From contig CM026427.1 in assembly GCA_014871385.1 (NCBI GenBank), positions 12,710,430 to 12,774,429 of the forward strand: a DNA stretch of 64,000 nucleotides. Reading direction: 5' to 3'. Below, one piece after another: positions 12,363-23,297 of the stretch; position 1 is the first letter of the stretch; the number at the start of each line of letters is the position of its first letter. The notes beneath the pieces are model-generated. The model saw only the letters and a list, made by a program, of their open reading frames with translations, had not been told where the DNA came from and did no database searches. Source of the stretch: Ceratodon purpureus. Taxonomy: Eukaryota > Streptophyta > Bryopsida > Pseudoditrichales > Ditrichaceae. A program made the position numbers and the translations under genes.

Positions 12363-13833
12363 ATGAGTCCGTCGTCTTCACCTGGCTCTAGATCTGCTGT
12401 GGCAGCTTGCAAGATAGAGCAGGATTTGAGCCCCATGGTCAGTGGTGGTTCCAAGGATTTGCTTTCTAGTAGTTTCCAGTTCGGGATTACTCGGAAGCGC
12501 CATCCCGAGAGAAGTCATCAGAGAGTGAATTCACCGTTGAAGTTGAGCAAGGATTCGTACCGCATTCGGAAGCCGCCCCTGCCGCTTCCTCAGGTGCAGT
12601 ACCGGCCTCCGATTATCATCCACACGTACTCGCCCAAAATTATTCACACGCAGCCCGATGATTTCATGTCCATCGTCCAGAAGCTCACTGGCTCTAGTAA
12701 CACCCGGTTGAGCCTCAAGGAGTCCTCGTCTAAGGAAGACAAGCAGGCCAGCACTAGTGCGACGGTCCGCGAGGAGACTGGCAGGGGACATCTTCCCAAT
12801 GCAGCCACCATTGATCTTGAACGTGAAGGTATGCATCACACTCCTTCTCTTTCTCATAAAAGTTTCATGTCAGCCCAATTGCGTGTTGAAGCCCCAGTTT
12901 TGAGGAAGTTTTATCTAGATTAGTTCTGAAAACTGTTCTGCTCGCTTGCAATTCAGGTTCAGGAGATTCTTCCAGTGCAACCGCGACCAATTGTGGTTTA
13001 CCCTCTAGCTCGAAGGATTCGGGCACCCTGTTGGTGACTGACCAATCTTGCCGCGGTGGCGCGGCAGAAGCAGCGACCTGCATCAAGCAGTCCAACTCAC
13101 CGAGAAGCCCGTTGGACTCCCAATTCGAATTCGACAACTTTAGTGACTCCCTGTTCAATCAGTTCTCTGGCATCGCAGACCCATCGGCAGGGAGTGCCAT
13201 AATCAACTCTCAGGTGAAGGCGTTTTCGTTCCACAAAAGCAACCCCTTCAACTGCTTCGCCGACTTCATGCAACACGCTCCGGGAGTTCTCCAAGCTGCG
13301 ACTTCCAAGCCCGCTTCAAAGCCGACACGGTCTCGAACACAAAGGCATCAACACCAGGATTTGATGCGCTCCTACGCTGACAACACAGTCCCGTCACCAG
13401 GGCTCCTGTCTCCGAATCTTATGCCTGACGTCTCTTCACAAGGTTGGTCCCAATCGAAATTTCTGGACTGCCTCGATGGTGTTTCAGCTCCACCTGGTTC
13501 CCGCTTCGTGAACCAAACGCCTCCTCTTCGCCAGCGCCAATTTTCTGGTCCGAGTTACAATCTAGAAGGTAGTACTATGGTTGCTCTGGAGAATATTCAT
13601 GCCTTCATGTTGAGATGAGTATCAAGATGCCATGAACTTCAGGATCTTGGCAAACAGCCCTGTGCAGCAGCTGTTCACGAAAACAAGAGAAAAGTATGGG
13701 TACCAGCTTTGTCACCCCATCGCCAACCTTCAACATTGCAACTTTCCAAGGCTTCTGTCTCCACGGCCAACAAACGCAATTAGTGTACGAGTATGTGGAT
13801 AATACTGATCTGCACAAGCTTTTTACTCGGTAA
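12363..13833 (+). CDS. VQ-motif protein, MKS1-like (422 aa)
   Basis: Three exons whose phases join exactly: 12363-12828, 12957-13568 and 13643-13833. VQ proteins are plant co-regulators that bind WRKY transcription factors and are MAP-kinase substrates in defence and development. The core VQ motif FMSIVQKLTG lies at residues 101-110. Upstream is the proline/isoleucine block RPPIIIHTYSPKIIHT that precedes the VQ motif in MKS1-type members. The rest is Ser/Pro-rich and disordered, with many SP/TP sites, as expected for a nuclear phosphorylation target. If the intron at 13569-13642 is retained, translation stops at 13618 and the protein loses the spliced C-terminus, which contains TPSPTFNIATF. 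The ATG at 12363 is the first in frame. The 35-bp inverted repeat lies just upstream. Confidence 0.85.
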
Positions 13834-14886
13834 GCTTTCAGATGATTCATCCTCAGTGGCTTTAATGTCGAATTAGCATTGAATCAATGATTAAGAGCAA
13901 ATGATCCTGGCCCTAAATTTGGTCTACCGTAATCTCTAATTAGTTCTTTGGTCCACCGTGCAGATCGGCGTTCAGTTGCTTGAGATTGTGAGTATCGAGA
14001 AATAGAGACCTTCTAATGCCTGAGGACGAAGTGTATCTGCCTGCTCGGATTGGTAATCTTCCGAGCCCTTCCCAACTGCGTACATGATTGATTGCACAGA
14101 ATCGTTCTATGGCTTGGTGTGATGATCCTAATATTCTTGTCTAGTGAGGTGCTGCAGCCATTACAAAGAACACTTCAATGATGTTGCTGTGACATCTTAT
14201 TTGCAGGCATAGAAACTGCACAAAGAAAGTAGACTTATGCATATTGCAGACGCAGCACTTCAGGTCAGGAAAGAGGAAGTCATGGAGGTGCGACGAATTC
14301 TGGAGACGACAATCTTGTGAGTGCAGTATGCCCAAGGAAAGCGCCCTTTAATGTTTCGGGTGGCGGCCATGACGCCAGGAGAAGCGCCTGTTGTTGTTGC
14401 TGCTGCTGCTGTCGCCATTGAAACTACAATGTTGATTGGCCAGGACGGATAAGACAGGAGATGCTGACTGGGAAGAGCCCTTGTACACGTATTCAACTTC
14501 AATAAACATCAATTCAAACCCCAACTCAATTCAGAGGCCCACTTGCAAGCAGCGATGCTGCTGTAAGATGACCACCTTGTTCTGTACACTAGCCGATAAC
14601 TGTGTAATATAGCGTGTTGTCATTCGAACAGATTCAGAATAAGAAACTAAAAACTTTGGAACCCATCCAAACCAAATGAATGATGACTCTAATCTTTTTT
14701 ATGCCCCAAACATCTGCACTACGTTCATGCATTAAAAACAGAGGGGCTGCCAATTACTCTTTTCCTTCATATTTATAATTAAGAGCCTCGTGATTATGAG
14801 GATCTTCTGATTTAATAATGCAATGAATTACATCTAGGAGCAATCTTACTCCCATATCTGGTAACACCCTTGAAACTCGACTAAAC
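13834..14886. other. VQ 3' region and intergenic spacer
   Basis: Probable 3' UTR of the VQ gene followed by spacer. Short ORFs appear on the minus strand around 14.14-14.50 kb; one of them is driven by a GTT/GCT triplet run near 14.39 kb. No protein family is recognisable. Confidence 0.4.
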
Positions 14887-15222
14887 ATGGATCATCTCTC
14901 CGCAGCCATCAATCCAAGCCAATTAAACCTGACAGGAGTAATAAATACAACTGAAAGTACTGCCTTGAACATGTATGCTCAGCAAGCTTTGAGAATCTAC
15001 CTGTCAAGATGTGTAGAGACTGAATTTCCCGTTAACGGCACCGAAGTGATACTGCGGTTTCAAGCTCTTCACTCATCCTGGTTGGAGAAAAATGATTCCC
15101 ATGTGCTCACGTTTGAACGGGACGTTGCGTTTGTAAAAATCTACTCAATAGGCTCGCAGCGTTCTTCAGGAGAGGCTGTTCCGGAAGAATCGCACACCCT
15201 GCCGTGCACCATTGACAAATAA
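14887..15222 (+). CDS. hypothetical ORF, 111 aa
   Basis: An uninterrupted reading frame starting MDHLSAAINPSQLNLTGV, with reasonably balanced composition and codon use. There is no signal peptide, membrane span or motif I recognise; the middle part (alternating hydrophobic residues around LRFQALHSSWLEKNDS) could fold. It converges on the 3' end of CDC6 130 bp away, so it might be a small tail-to-tail gene or a single exon of something larger. No TATA box or splice evidence decides this. Confidence 0.3.
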   Translation: MDHLSAAINPSQLNLTGVINTTESTALNMYAQQALRIYLSRCVETEFPVNGTEVILRFQALHSSWLEKNDSHVLTFERDVAFVKIYSIGSQRSSGEAVPEESHTLPCTIDK

Positions 15223-15349
15223 TCTTCAGTAAATGGAATGATCGAATGCATAGTTCATACATCAGTATAAATTAAAACCAAAGGACACGAAGAAGCACAT
15301 TTTAAGGGAAAGATCATGAATCGAAGTTCAAAAACCAACCAGACAGAAA

Positions 15350-18300
15350 TTAAGGACTAGGCACATTTTTAATTACGAAACGAGCTAAAATATGCAGAAA
15401 GACTACATCGACATTTTGGAATTGTTGCTCTCGATGAGTAATAACAACCTGCAATGCAAAGACAACATCGTCTTGGTTCACTTGAAGTGTCACCCTACGA
15501 AGGCGATCTTCACGAGATTCACCGAGCTTCAGCAATGCCTGCTCACAAATAATTCTCATCAGAGTTAGACCATGGTAGTGCAACTGAGTTGTGAGCAAAT
15601 GTACTAGCGAGAAGAGCTTGCGCCTCATGAAACAAGTCACTATTTACATTTTGTGATGCTAATATTGATATGGATCTCTCAGAAAATCACATACAGCTAC
15701 GAAGGTAGATCCAACGAAATTGAGTAGTCAAGATCATCTGAAAGGTGAATGTGTTCGACCATAGGTGTGTATCAAGAAGTAAAGGAGCCTAAAATCGTAT
15801 ATTTAGCTGTTCTTACTTTAGCAGGGAATTTGTAAAACCATTATTGCAATCTAAAGCATGAAGAAATGCCTTAAACAACCAGTTACGATGCTTGATTACC
15901 ATGTTCTTAGTAAAGAAAAGTTTACTGGTCATGTAAATCATTCAAGAAACCAAGAATTATCATTAAGGGATAAGGAACCAAACCTGATCAGCCAACACAC
16001 GACACATACTTGAAAACTCACTGCCAGCAAGAGCAGGCATTGAGCTTGACTTACAGAAGTCAAGATATGCCTTATTCAACTGCACTACACACATTTTCGC
16101 TATAAGATCAAGAATAGATTGTTCCAAAATATGTTTACTTTTTAAACGCGTAACTTTCTGAACCACCAAATTAGTCAGAGTAATACTATACCTTCATTCC
16201 ACATGTTATATGGAAGGAAACTCACCTCCCCGAGTGTAGCATCTTTTCTGGCACGACGAAATAAGCGGACAGCAGAACACAGCACCATCTGTGTTGACAG
16301 ATGCGAACTTTCAGAAAGTGGGCAAAATGCAATATACATTCAAGATTTATTCACACCAACTAAGTAAACCTTTTAGCTCTACATATTTGATGCGCAGAAT
16401 TAAGACATAGACAGCCACTATGTATACCTTGAGTTGGTATCATTTTTGCCACCTTTCAACATATATTCTAGCATGTTAAAATGTCGTCAACTGTACTAGA
16501 TATCTCTTAGAGAAAATACCTGCTGGTGCTGCGGTAAGTTTTGAATGGTTTCCACAACTGGAGAACGGAATGTGCGCGCAAGTGCCTTTGCCATATGGTC
16601 TATCCGTACCTATAAACATATCATTAAACCGAAATTAAGCACATAATTGTCACAAACGAGCTTGGAGGACTCTAGCAGAAACTGCTTAACCCTGCAAAGT
16701 CTCCTTGTGGACAGCCAAGAAAAAAAATCCAATTTTGCTCAATTATCGTCAATACCGATAGCCATCGTTTAAACAACACTGTGTAATGGCCTAAACTAAC
16801 TGTACAAATTAACTGTACAACCCATCAATCGTCCACTCCTAGGTGTAATACAAGCAATTGGGTTAAAGAGTGTAAACTTGTTAAGAGGTAACTACCCGAT
16901 TACAAACAAAATAATAAACATTCAATCACTTATTTTATGGTGGGTCAAACATGCCTACACCATGATGCAATTACCTGGAGTTCAATCATCTACAATTGGC
17001 AAACCTGTCGCTCTCCAATACCCTTACATTCAACAGCCTCTACCTTGTCAACACGTCACAAAACAAAAGTGATGATCGTATTGTTTAATAGTTAGGACTT
17101 TCCAATTCGTTACCATCACTCATATTCCTCTTCAGGTGTCGAAACTTTAAATATAATGGTTCGAAGGAAAGGAATAATCGAGAAAGTACCAGATGTGGCG
17201 GCTTGATGGAACTCGAACGGTGCTGCAAACCTGAAGGCTCACTTCCATTCAATGTAGATGTACCCACTTCATCCTTGTCCAGCTCTGCTCTGGCCTCCGT
17301 TTCCAAGATATCCAATGCACTCCTGCGCAGGACACACGTAACTGGCTCAACGCCTGATAATCGCTCTTCCAAACCTTGATAACGCAGAAACAGACACCAA
17401 ACACAAGTTTTGGCAAGCAATGTTTACACTAAGGCCAAGATTGCACCTTCCTATGCCCAAGGCCTAACATCGACTTTATAAAGTACAATATATTGCCCAT
17501 TTCGTAGAGTCAAAATTCAGTATGCGAGACAATACGAACCTGCAAACGTGGAGAGCTTTCCTCATATCACCAGATGCCGCTGCCACTTTCTGTGACACGA
17601 CGGAGACAAGAGGCATAAAAAGTCGATGAACTGTTCTAACAAGAAATCTAACCAAGCTTTACTCTAGAGCAGAAAAAACCAGGAGTACGCTAGATCCAAT
17701 GTACTGGCTATTGCGTATTCCTTAAAGAGCGCATCATCCATGTAGATCTTTATAAAGTGAGCAACATCAAAAAGAGCCACGAAGTAATGTAACTTACTCT
17801 TGCACATAGCTCCAATGCTGCCGTATGAAATACCGTAAAAGGAATATCCTGAAATACCACCAATTTCAGGTATTTTTTACTTTCAAGCCCAAAATTTCGT
17901 GTCAATGCACAACTAATGAGAGCAAACTTTTCCAAGATCTACTACGCTAATAATGAAGAATGTGGACAAGACCATTGGAGTAGCATACAAACCTTCAATC
18001 GTTGTGTCAAAACGGCTGAGATCTGATCCTTCGTATATGCTGGGTATGTGATGACATCCGGCTTACCTGCAAAATCAATAAGTGTTTAATCAGCTATTGT
18101 CGTCTCCCGATAGTTTGCTTTCGCTCACAAATAAGTCTAAACTGTCAAGAATGCTCCCACTCTGAGAATATATTACACATACTCCGTGAAATATACTAAT
18201 GTGATTTCGGGTGAGTGACGTCCAACATCGCAGAGCTAACGGTGCTTCATACATGAACTATTATGATTTGGCCCATCACATGAATCTACCAATCTGAGTT

Positions 18301-21300
18301 ACATTATTTAGAATTTACAAGAAATCCAAACCTAAGCATATTAAGGACAGAAGTGCAAGGCATAAATACATCGGGCCGTTTCAGGCCTCCTCTTCACTGA
18401 ATTAGATGGATAAATTCACCTTCAACTCTACACCTTCGTCCCTTGACTTTGCTGATGTATATGACTTTGTAATGAAGAACTAACCACATATGCAAACCAG
18501 TCTAGAACTAGAAGCTAGCGTCAATTATGAAGGTGCTTACAATTCATTGAACGCAACTTCGGTAGGAAACGATCCGTAAGATCAATAGCATTGGCTATAC
18601 CTGCACACAAATAACATGACCCAAGTTCAATAATCTAAAGAATAAATATTACTTAGGCAAAGGATACACCAAATGAAAATTGAATAAAACATTACTGGCT
18701 ATATTGCACAAACGGTGCAGCATAATAATATATGTTATAAATCTCAGATCCACTAAAATGATGTCCGAGAGAATGACACATTCATTCTTGAACAAAAGTT
18801 TTGGTTTTGTACTGCAACTCACCCATCAATATACAGCATGAATTTGGATATGTGGCAAGTTGAAACAAGTCATATAGCACTTCTTGATTTCTTGAAATAA
18901 GGTAGTCCATCTCGTCCACAATCATCAACCTTACATGTTACCACAAAAGTGCTTCACTATTAAAAGTGCAAATTAAGAGAGCACTGTGGATTGGAACTAT
19001 GTCAATTTTGGCACTCGTACATAGTTCCTCAAACTCGAGCTTCTACTTTTGGGCACCAGATAGACTCTCAGCTAATAAGCCAGCAACAAAATACAAGTCA
19101 ACATCTAGAAAACTGATGACAATCTAGGAAGTACATCAATACTCACAGCATACGTTTTGGTGATTCAGCAGGTCTCCGAGACGTGTCACACACCCTTTGT
19201 TTCAATTCTTTTAAGCATACAGACCAAGATTTTCCAGCATCGTCAGAAGCCTCTTTCTGCTTCAATGCTTGCAGGACCTGAACGGAATGAGAATGATGCA
19301 TGAAATCGTAAGAATATGCCTGGCAGACACAAAACATCATGAAAGCAACACTGAACTGATTGCAGTTCTTCTGCACTGTTACCATTCTCTCTTACTTAAT
19401 TGTCCAGCAAAACCCAAGTTCATTTCATGACGATCTGTTTAAACTACAAATATCAAAAATTGAAGTCAAAACCTTGACTTAGCAAGTAACAAGTGTTCAC
19501 GCATAATCCGATACCGGAGTTCGTAATTTCTAACCGAAATTTAATTTGAAAAAGAGGTGCCATTCGAAAACTAAAACTTCAAACAGAGAATCAGGCGCTA
19601 TCCTCACCTTCTGATAGATATTTCGTGGATCTGTCAAAGTAGTGCAATTAACAGATACAATATCTGGAGGAGGCAAGTTTGCCTACAACGATATTCTAGT
19701 TAGTCCTCTCATGTAACAAATATTGCTTGCAAGTAAACTCGTGCAGAACCATTACAGAAGCTTCAGAGAGGTTAAGTGAAGAGTTCGGTGAACAGAGCAA
19801 TAAATGGTTGATCCTTACTGAAGGGACCAGGAGAAAAATTAAGCCAGAGCGGATTTCAACGACCCCAAAAGAACATGACATCCAAGATCTTACCTCAGCT
19901 GCCCAAGTAACACTACGCAGTTTTACTTGTTCCATGGTCAGAGATTTCCCAGTTCCCGGGACTCCACACACGTACATGCTTCCTGGGACTTGTTGTAGAA
20001 TAGATGATTTACAGAAGCTAATCACTTTCTCCTGTTCATTATCCCTGCATATGACTGATGATGGAATTGCAGATAAATGTAAAGCTTTCTTTACAGCCTG
20101 AATATGAGCACCTTCTGCAAAATGCAAAAAATAATTACCAATTAACATACGATCAGCATGTTATCACGCTTACCACGCATGCAAAACCATGACAAACGCG
20201 GCAATATGCCGTATCGCACAAATTTTCACACTGGAATAACAAGTGCATAGGTACATGCAGCAAACAGTGGATATAGATAGAACTTAGCTACAGCCTGAGA
20301 TAACTAAAAAGTGAAATGAACAAGAAGTGCAAGAAATTCCCAGTTCTGGTTTTGCAACTTCCATAAATTAAAACCAGTGCTCAATAAAATAGACTGGAAA
20401 TCGAGATGCAGTGATTAAGGAGGTTAAAGTGGAATGAGATGAATGGATCAAGGTCGAAAACACAGCACAAACTAAGGCGATGGCATGCTACGAAGTACAA
20501 AGGAATATGCCACATAATAATTTGCATACTTCATAGATACATATTGGTAGGCAGACTTTACCAGTGGGGTCCCAGGAGCAGGGACTTGAGCTAGATAGCA
20601 GCAAGTTGTCACCACCACTGCCAGATCTCAAAAGAGTCGCCTTCGATGTGCCATTTCCATTCCGTTCCTGTGGAGGTTCTACCCCTTTCAACTTCGAGGT
20701 GTCTTCCTCGCTAGGCTTCTCTACCCCTTCTTTGGTAACTGAGTCGGAGCCCTTGTTGCAATCGATTCCATCCTCAACCATTAGTGGCTCCTTGATGGTC
20801 TCATCACGGGACTTTCCACCAGTGATCTTGTTTTCACCCTCGGCAGTCACTTCTTTAGTTCCCGGAATTCCTGGTGCCTCTACCTTACCAACAACCTTGT
20901 CAATGGCTTCGTGATTTCCATTATCCTCACCATTTTCTCCCTCTTTCGTACACTGAGATTGACTTGCTGAGATTTTGATTATTCCATTGCCAAGTTCGTT
21001 CTTGACTGGAGCTGTTAGGCCGCATAACACTATTTTACTTCAGTCTCCTGACAACAGAACTATAAACTTCACCCTAGACTGAAATAAAAGTCGTACCCGA
21101 AATTCTCAAAGCAGGAACCATGACAACTCGTAAAACATCAAAACACTCACCATCGTCTTTATTTTCTGTTCCATTGTCAAGACATCTCCGAGCACGCTTG
21201 CGTGGAGGCTCCTCTAGCTGCACCTCCTCATCAATGGCCTCACTCTTTAAACTCAATCTCGCAGACCTCCTTCGAGTCCCATTCGGGGTCATAGCCTTCG

Positions 21301-21322
21301 GAGTCACAGCCTTTGGAGTCAT
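15350..21322 (-). CDS. CDC6: CDC6 replication licensing factor (~640 aa)
   Basis: AAA+ ATPase that works with ORC to load MCM helicase on origins. Sixteen segments were recovered: 21322-21151, 21011-20562, 20114-19894, 19682-19608, 19277-19147, 18929-18823, 18600-18541, 18066-17993, 17848-17798, 17589-17540, 17322-17231, 16609-16520, 16288-16226, 16079-15984 and the last at 15538-15350, in phase except 17231/16609, where one base is unaccounted for (a small exon or other donor was missed). The N-terminus is disordered with CDK-type TP sites and basic signals (RRRSARL, PRKRARR). Walker A is GVPGTGKS (about residues 258-265), Walker B LMIVDEMD (about 351-358), and the sensor-2 region reads GDMRKAL. 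The C-terminal winged helix shows LNKAYLDFCKSS and RRVTLQVNQDDVVFALQ. The last ~36 residues after FALQ look intron-like and may be mispredicted. Confidence 0.9.
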
Positions 21323-22090
21323 AGCTTGACAACACACGAAAACCTAACCTAAAACAGAGCTCAAGAATGAAAAAAACTCTCTCACCCCACATTCACAAAA
21401 CCACCTCACAGAAATCAATCCACCACAAAAATGCTGGAAACAAACGCAGAAAGGACACTAAACTCACCTCGATCCACCAATCGAAAAAACTCCGCAATCA
21501 CCTAAACCCTCGCTAAATTCACAGCGACCATCCAGAGCCAGCAACAAGAGATACAGAACCAATCCACCTTGTCGCGGCACCTCCCTAAGAACACAAACAC
21601 CGTCTCAGACTCATTCAGATTACATGTAAAGCGCCTAAATCAAGTGACCTCCATCTCATTGAATAGCAAAACGGAAATTCGAGTAAATGGAAAGACATAA
21701 GCCAACCTGGAACACTCCACTCGAAATCACTAGCATTCAGAGCTCCTGGATGAGCCCTAAAATATTACTTCTCCAATTGTCTTTCGTTTCTTCACTTCTT
21801 CACCATCACGAGCCACAATCCTCCTTCCTGCGAGTCTCTGTCTTCTTTCCAGCTACCTGAGAACAAATGGAGGGCAATCCATGAAAACCATGGCCAACAG
21901 AAGAGCAAATCCAAGGGAAATGCGAATCCACTTGAGCATGCACTCACCTACGCCTCCATCTCCATCTCGTCCTCGTCCTCCTGGCCGCGACCTAGCCCCG
22001 GCTTCCTTCCCCTCCAACAATGGCGACGAGAGACGACGATGGAGGAGCCTCAATTGAAGAGGCCTCATTCACAATGGCTTAGGAATGGTC
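21323..22090 (-). other. CDC6 5' leader with probable UTR introns
   Basis: Upstream of the CDC6 ATG the minus strand has stops in all useful frames but carries splice-like sites (for example GGCGTAG|GTGAGT near 21948 and TTTGTTCTCAG near 21853), suggesting a spliced 5' UTR starting near 22075. A 71-codon ORF at 22068-21853 (arginine/glycine-rich at first) starts in this leader and could act as an upstream ORF; part of it would be intronic if the splice site is used. Confidence 0.4.
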
Positions 22091-22137
22091 CAAGTTCGAA
22101 CTTCGGGACTTCGGGTAAAGAAAATCGTCATAAAAAA

Positions 22138-22149
22138 TTTGGCGCCAAA
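22138..22149. promoter_or_regulatory. E2F site, CDC6-proximal
   Basis: TTTGGCGCCAAA is a perfect palindrome satisfying the E2F consensus TTTSSCGC on both strands. CDC6 is a classic E2F target in plants and animals, and the site lies just upstream of the CDC6 leader, so S-phase control through it is likely. It forms the left terminus of the MITE-like element. Confidence 0.75.
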
Positions 22150-22150
22150 A

Positions 22151-22239
22151 TAGTGCCATGTAGGATGTCATATAGTGCCATGTAGGATGTCATATAGTGC
22201 CATGTAGGATGTCATATAGTGCCATGTAGGATGTCATAT
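22151..22239. repeat. 22-bp tandem repeat, four copies
   Basis: The unit TAGTGCCATGTAGGATGTCA plus TA is repeated four times without a mismatch. It lies inside the MITE-like element between its left E2F-type terminus and its internal inverted segment, about 75-165 bp upstream of the probable CDC6 start. Perfect identity implies recent expansion, so copy number may vary between accessions. Confidence 0.95.
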
Positions 22240-22528
22240 AGGGAAAATTGAAGTTCCAACCGGATCCTAGAATAAAGCTTTTGAAGGAATTGAGTACCGT
22301 AGTCTTGTTGGTTGAAATTGGAAGAATTTGGGTTGGGTCTTAATTTTGGTACTTGAGGTATAGTATATTTTCGTATATTTTCGGGGGTGGGGATTGGGGT
22401 TTGGATTAAATTATTCAAATTTTGACTGGTAGGATTGCTTGATTTTTTCAAATGTGGCCGAAGAGCTTTATTCTAGGGTTGAGTTGGAACTTCAATTTAT
22501 TATGTGTAGAGACTTGTGTAGTAATAAT

Positions 22529-22540
22529 TTTGGCGCCAAA
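22529..22540. promoter_or_regulatory. E2F site, CDC6-distal
   Basis: Second identical TTTGGCGCCAAA palindrome, 391 bp from the first. It is the right terminus of the same MITE-like element. Paired sites of this kind could act together on CDC6; they could also face the Doa10-like gene that starts about 750 bp to the right. Confidence 0.65.
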
Positions 22541-22541
22541 T

Positions 22542-23297
22542 CTTTAGGGTTAGTTTGATGCAATTGGAATAAGGTTTTTTTTTAGCAATAAATTCAATTC
22601 TATGTTGATTATTCTGAAAATAAAATTTTAATAGTATATATAATCTTATATTTATAAAACATATAACGAATCTAAAATAATATAAATTAATAAACAATGC
22701 ATAAAGATATACAAAAATTCTTTTAAACTAATTAATTAATTTAATTTTAATTTTAATTTTAATTTTAAATTTATTTTTAAGTTTTGAAAGTCATGATCCT
22801 TCCAAGTACATTAGGTAATCTAAATGTATATGCCGTATATTTGATTTATAATTTAAATTTTAAATTTTCACCAGTTAATAAACAAGCTTGTGTCCTTTCA
22901 ATTCTTTATCAAGGCCTTTAGACTTTAGGTCATTTTTATTATATCCATTTATAAAATTTAATGATTTTTAAAAAATGACTACACAATGTATTCATTTATA
23001 ATGAAAAAAAAGAAATTCTTCAAAAATTGGAGGAATGTTAGTTTATGCATGCATTAGATTTGTGGAAATAAATGATAATGAAGTATTAATCTTAGTGTCA
23101 TTTGGAATTAATTTTGACATTCATGAAGTTAAATTTATATAAACGGAGTGAATATGGATTGCTAAAATAAAATTCTAAATAATATTTACAAAAATTGCAG
23201 ACATTCTTAAACATATGATGTTTGATGCATTATAATGATGAAAATGATAAAAATTATTCTTAAATGATAAATTGACAATGTACATTGATATCAATTG
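22542..23297. other. very AT-rich spacer before the Doa10-like gene
   Basis: Strongly AT-biased DNA with simple TTTTAA-type runs around 22735-22780. It should hold the promoter of the Doa10-like gene, but TATA-like strings are too common here to pick one. No gene is seen. Confidence 0.45.

Larger units (their letters stand above)
22137..22541. mobile_element. 405-bp MITE-like element in the CDC6 promoter
   Basis: Both ends are inverted copies of ATTTGGCGCCAAAAT (the left is a 15-bp match to the reverse complement of the right). A second pair of inverted segments lies inside: AATTGAAGTTCCAAC, then a few variable bases, then CCTAGAATAAAGC, at about 22245-22280 and inverted at 22465-22497. No coding capacity is seen. 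A diverged relative of the left half occurs at 63547, showing that it is a dispersed repeat family. Target duplications are not clear. Its left end is about 60 bp upstream of the inferred CDC6 transcription start. Confidence 0.7.

Noticed and set aside
20564..20914. 116-codon plus-strand ORF
   Set aside because: Antisense to the second CDC6 exon, which is in phase with the rest of CDC6.
21853..22068. 71-codon minus ORF as a separate protein gene
   Set aside because: It lies in the CDC6 leader with splice sites inside it; at most an upstream ORF.
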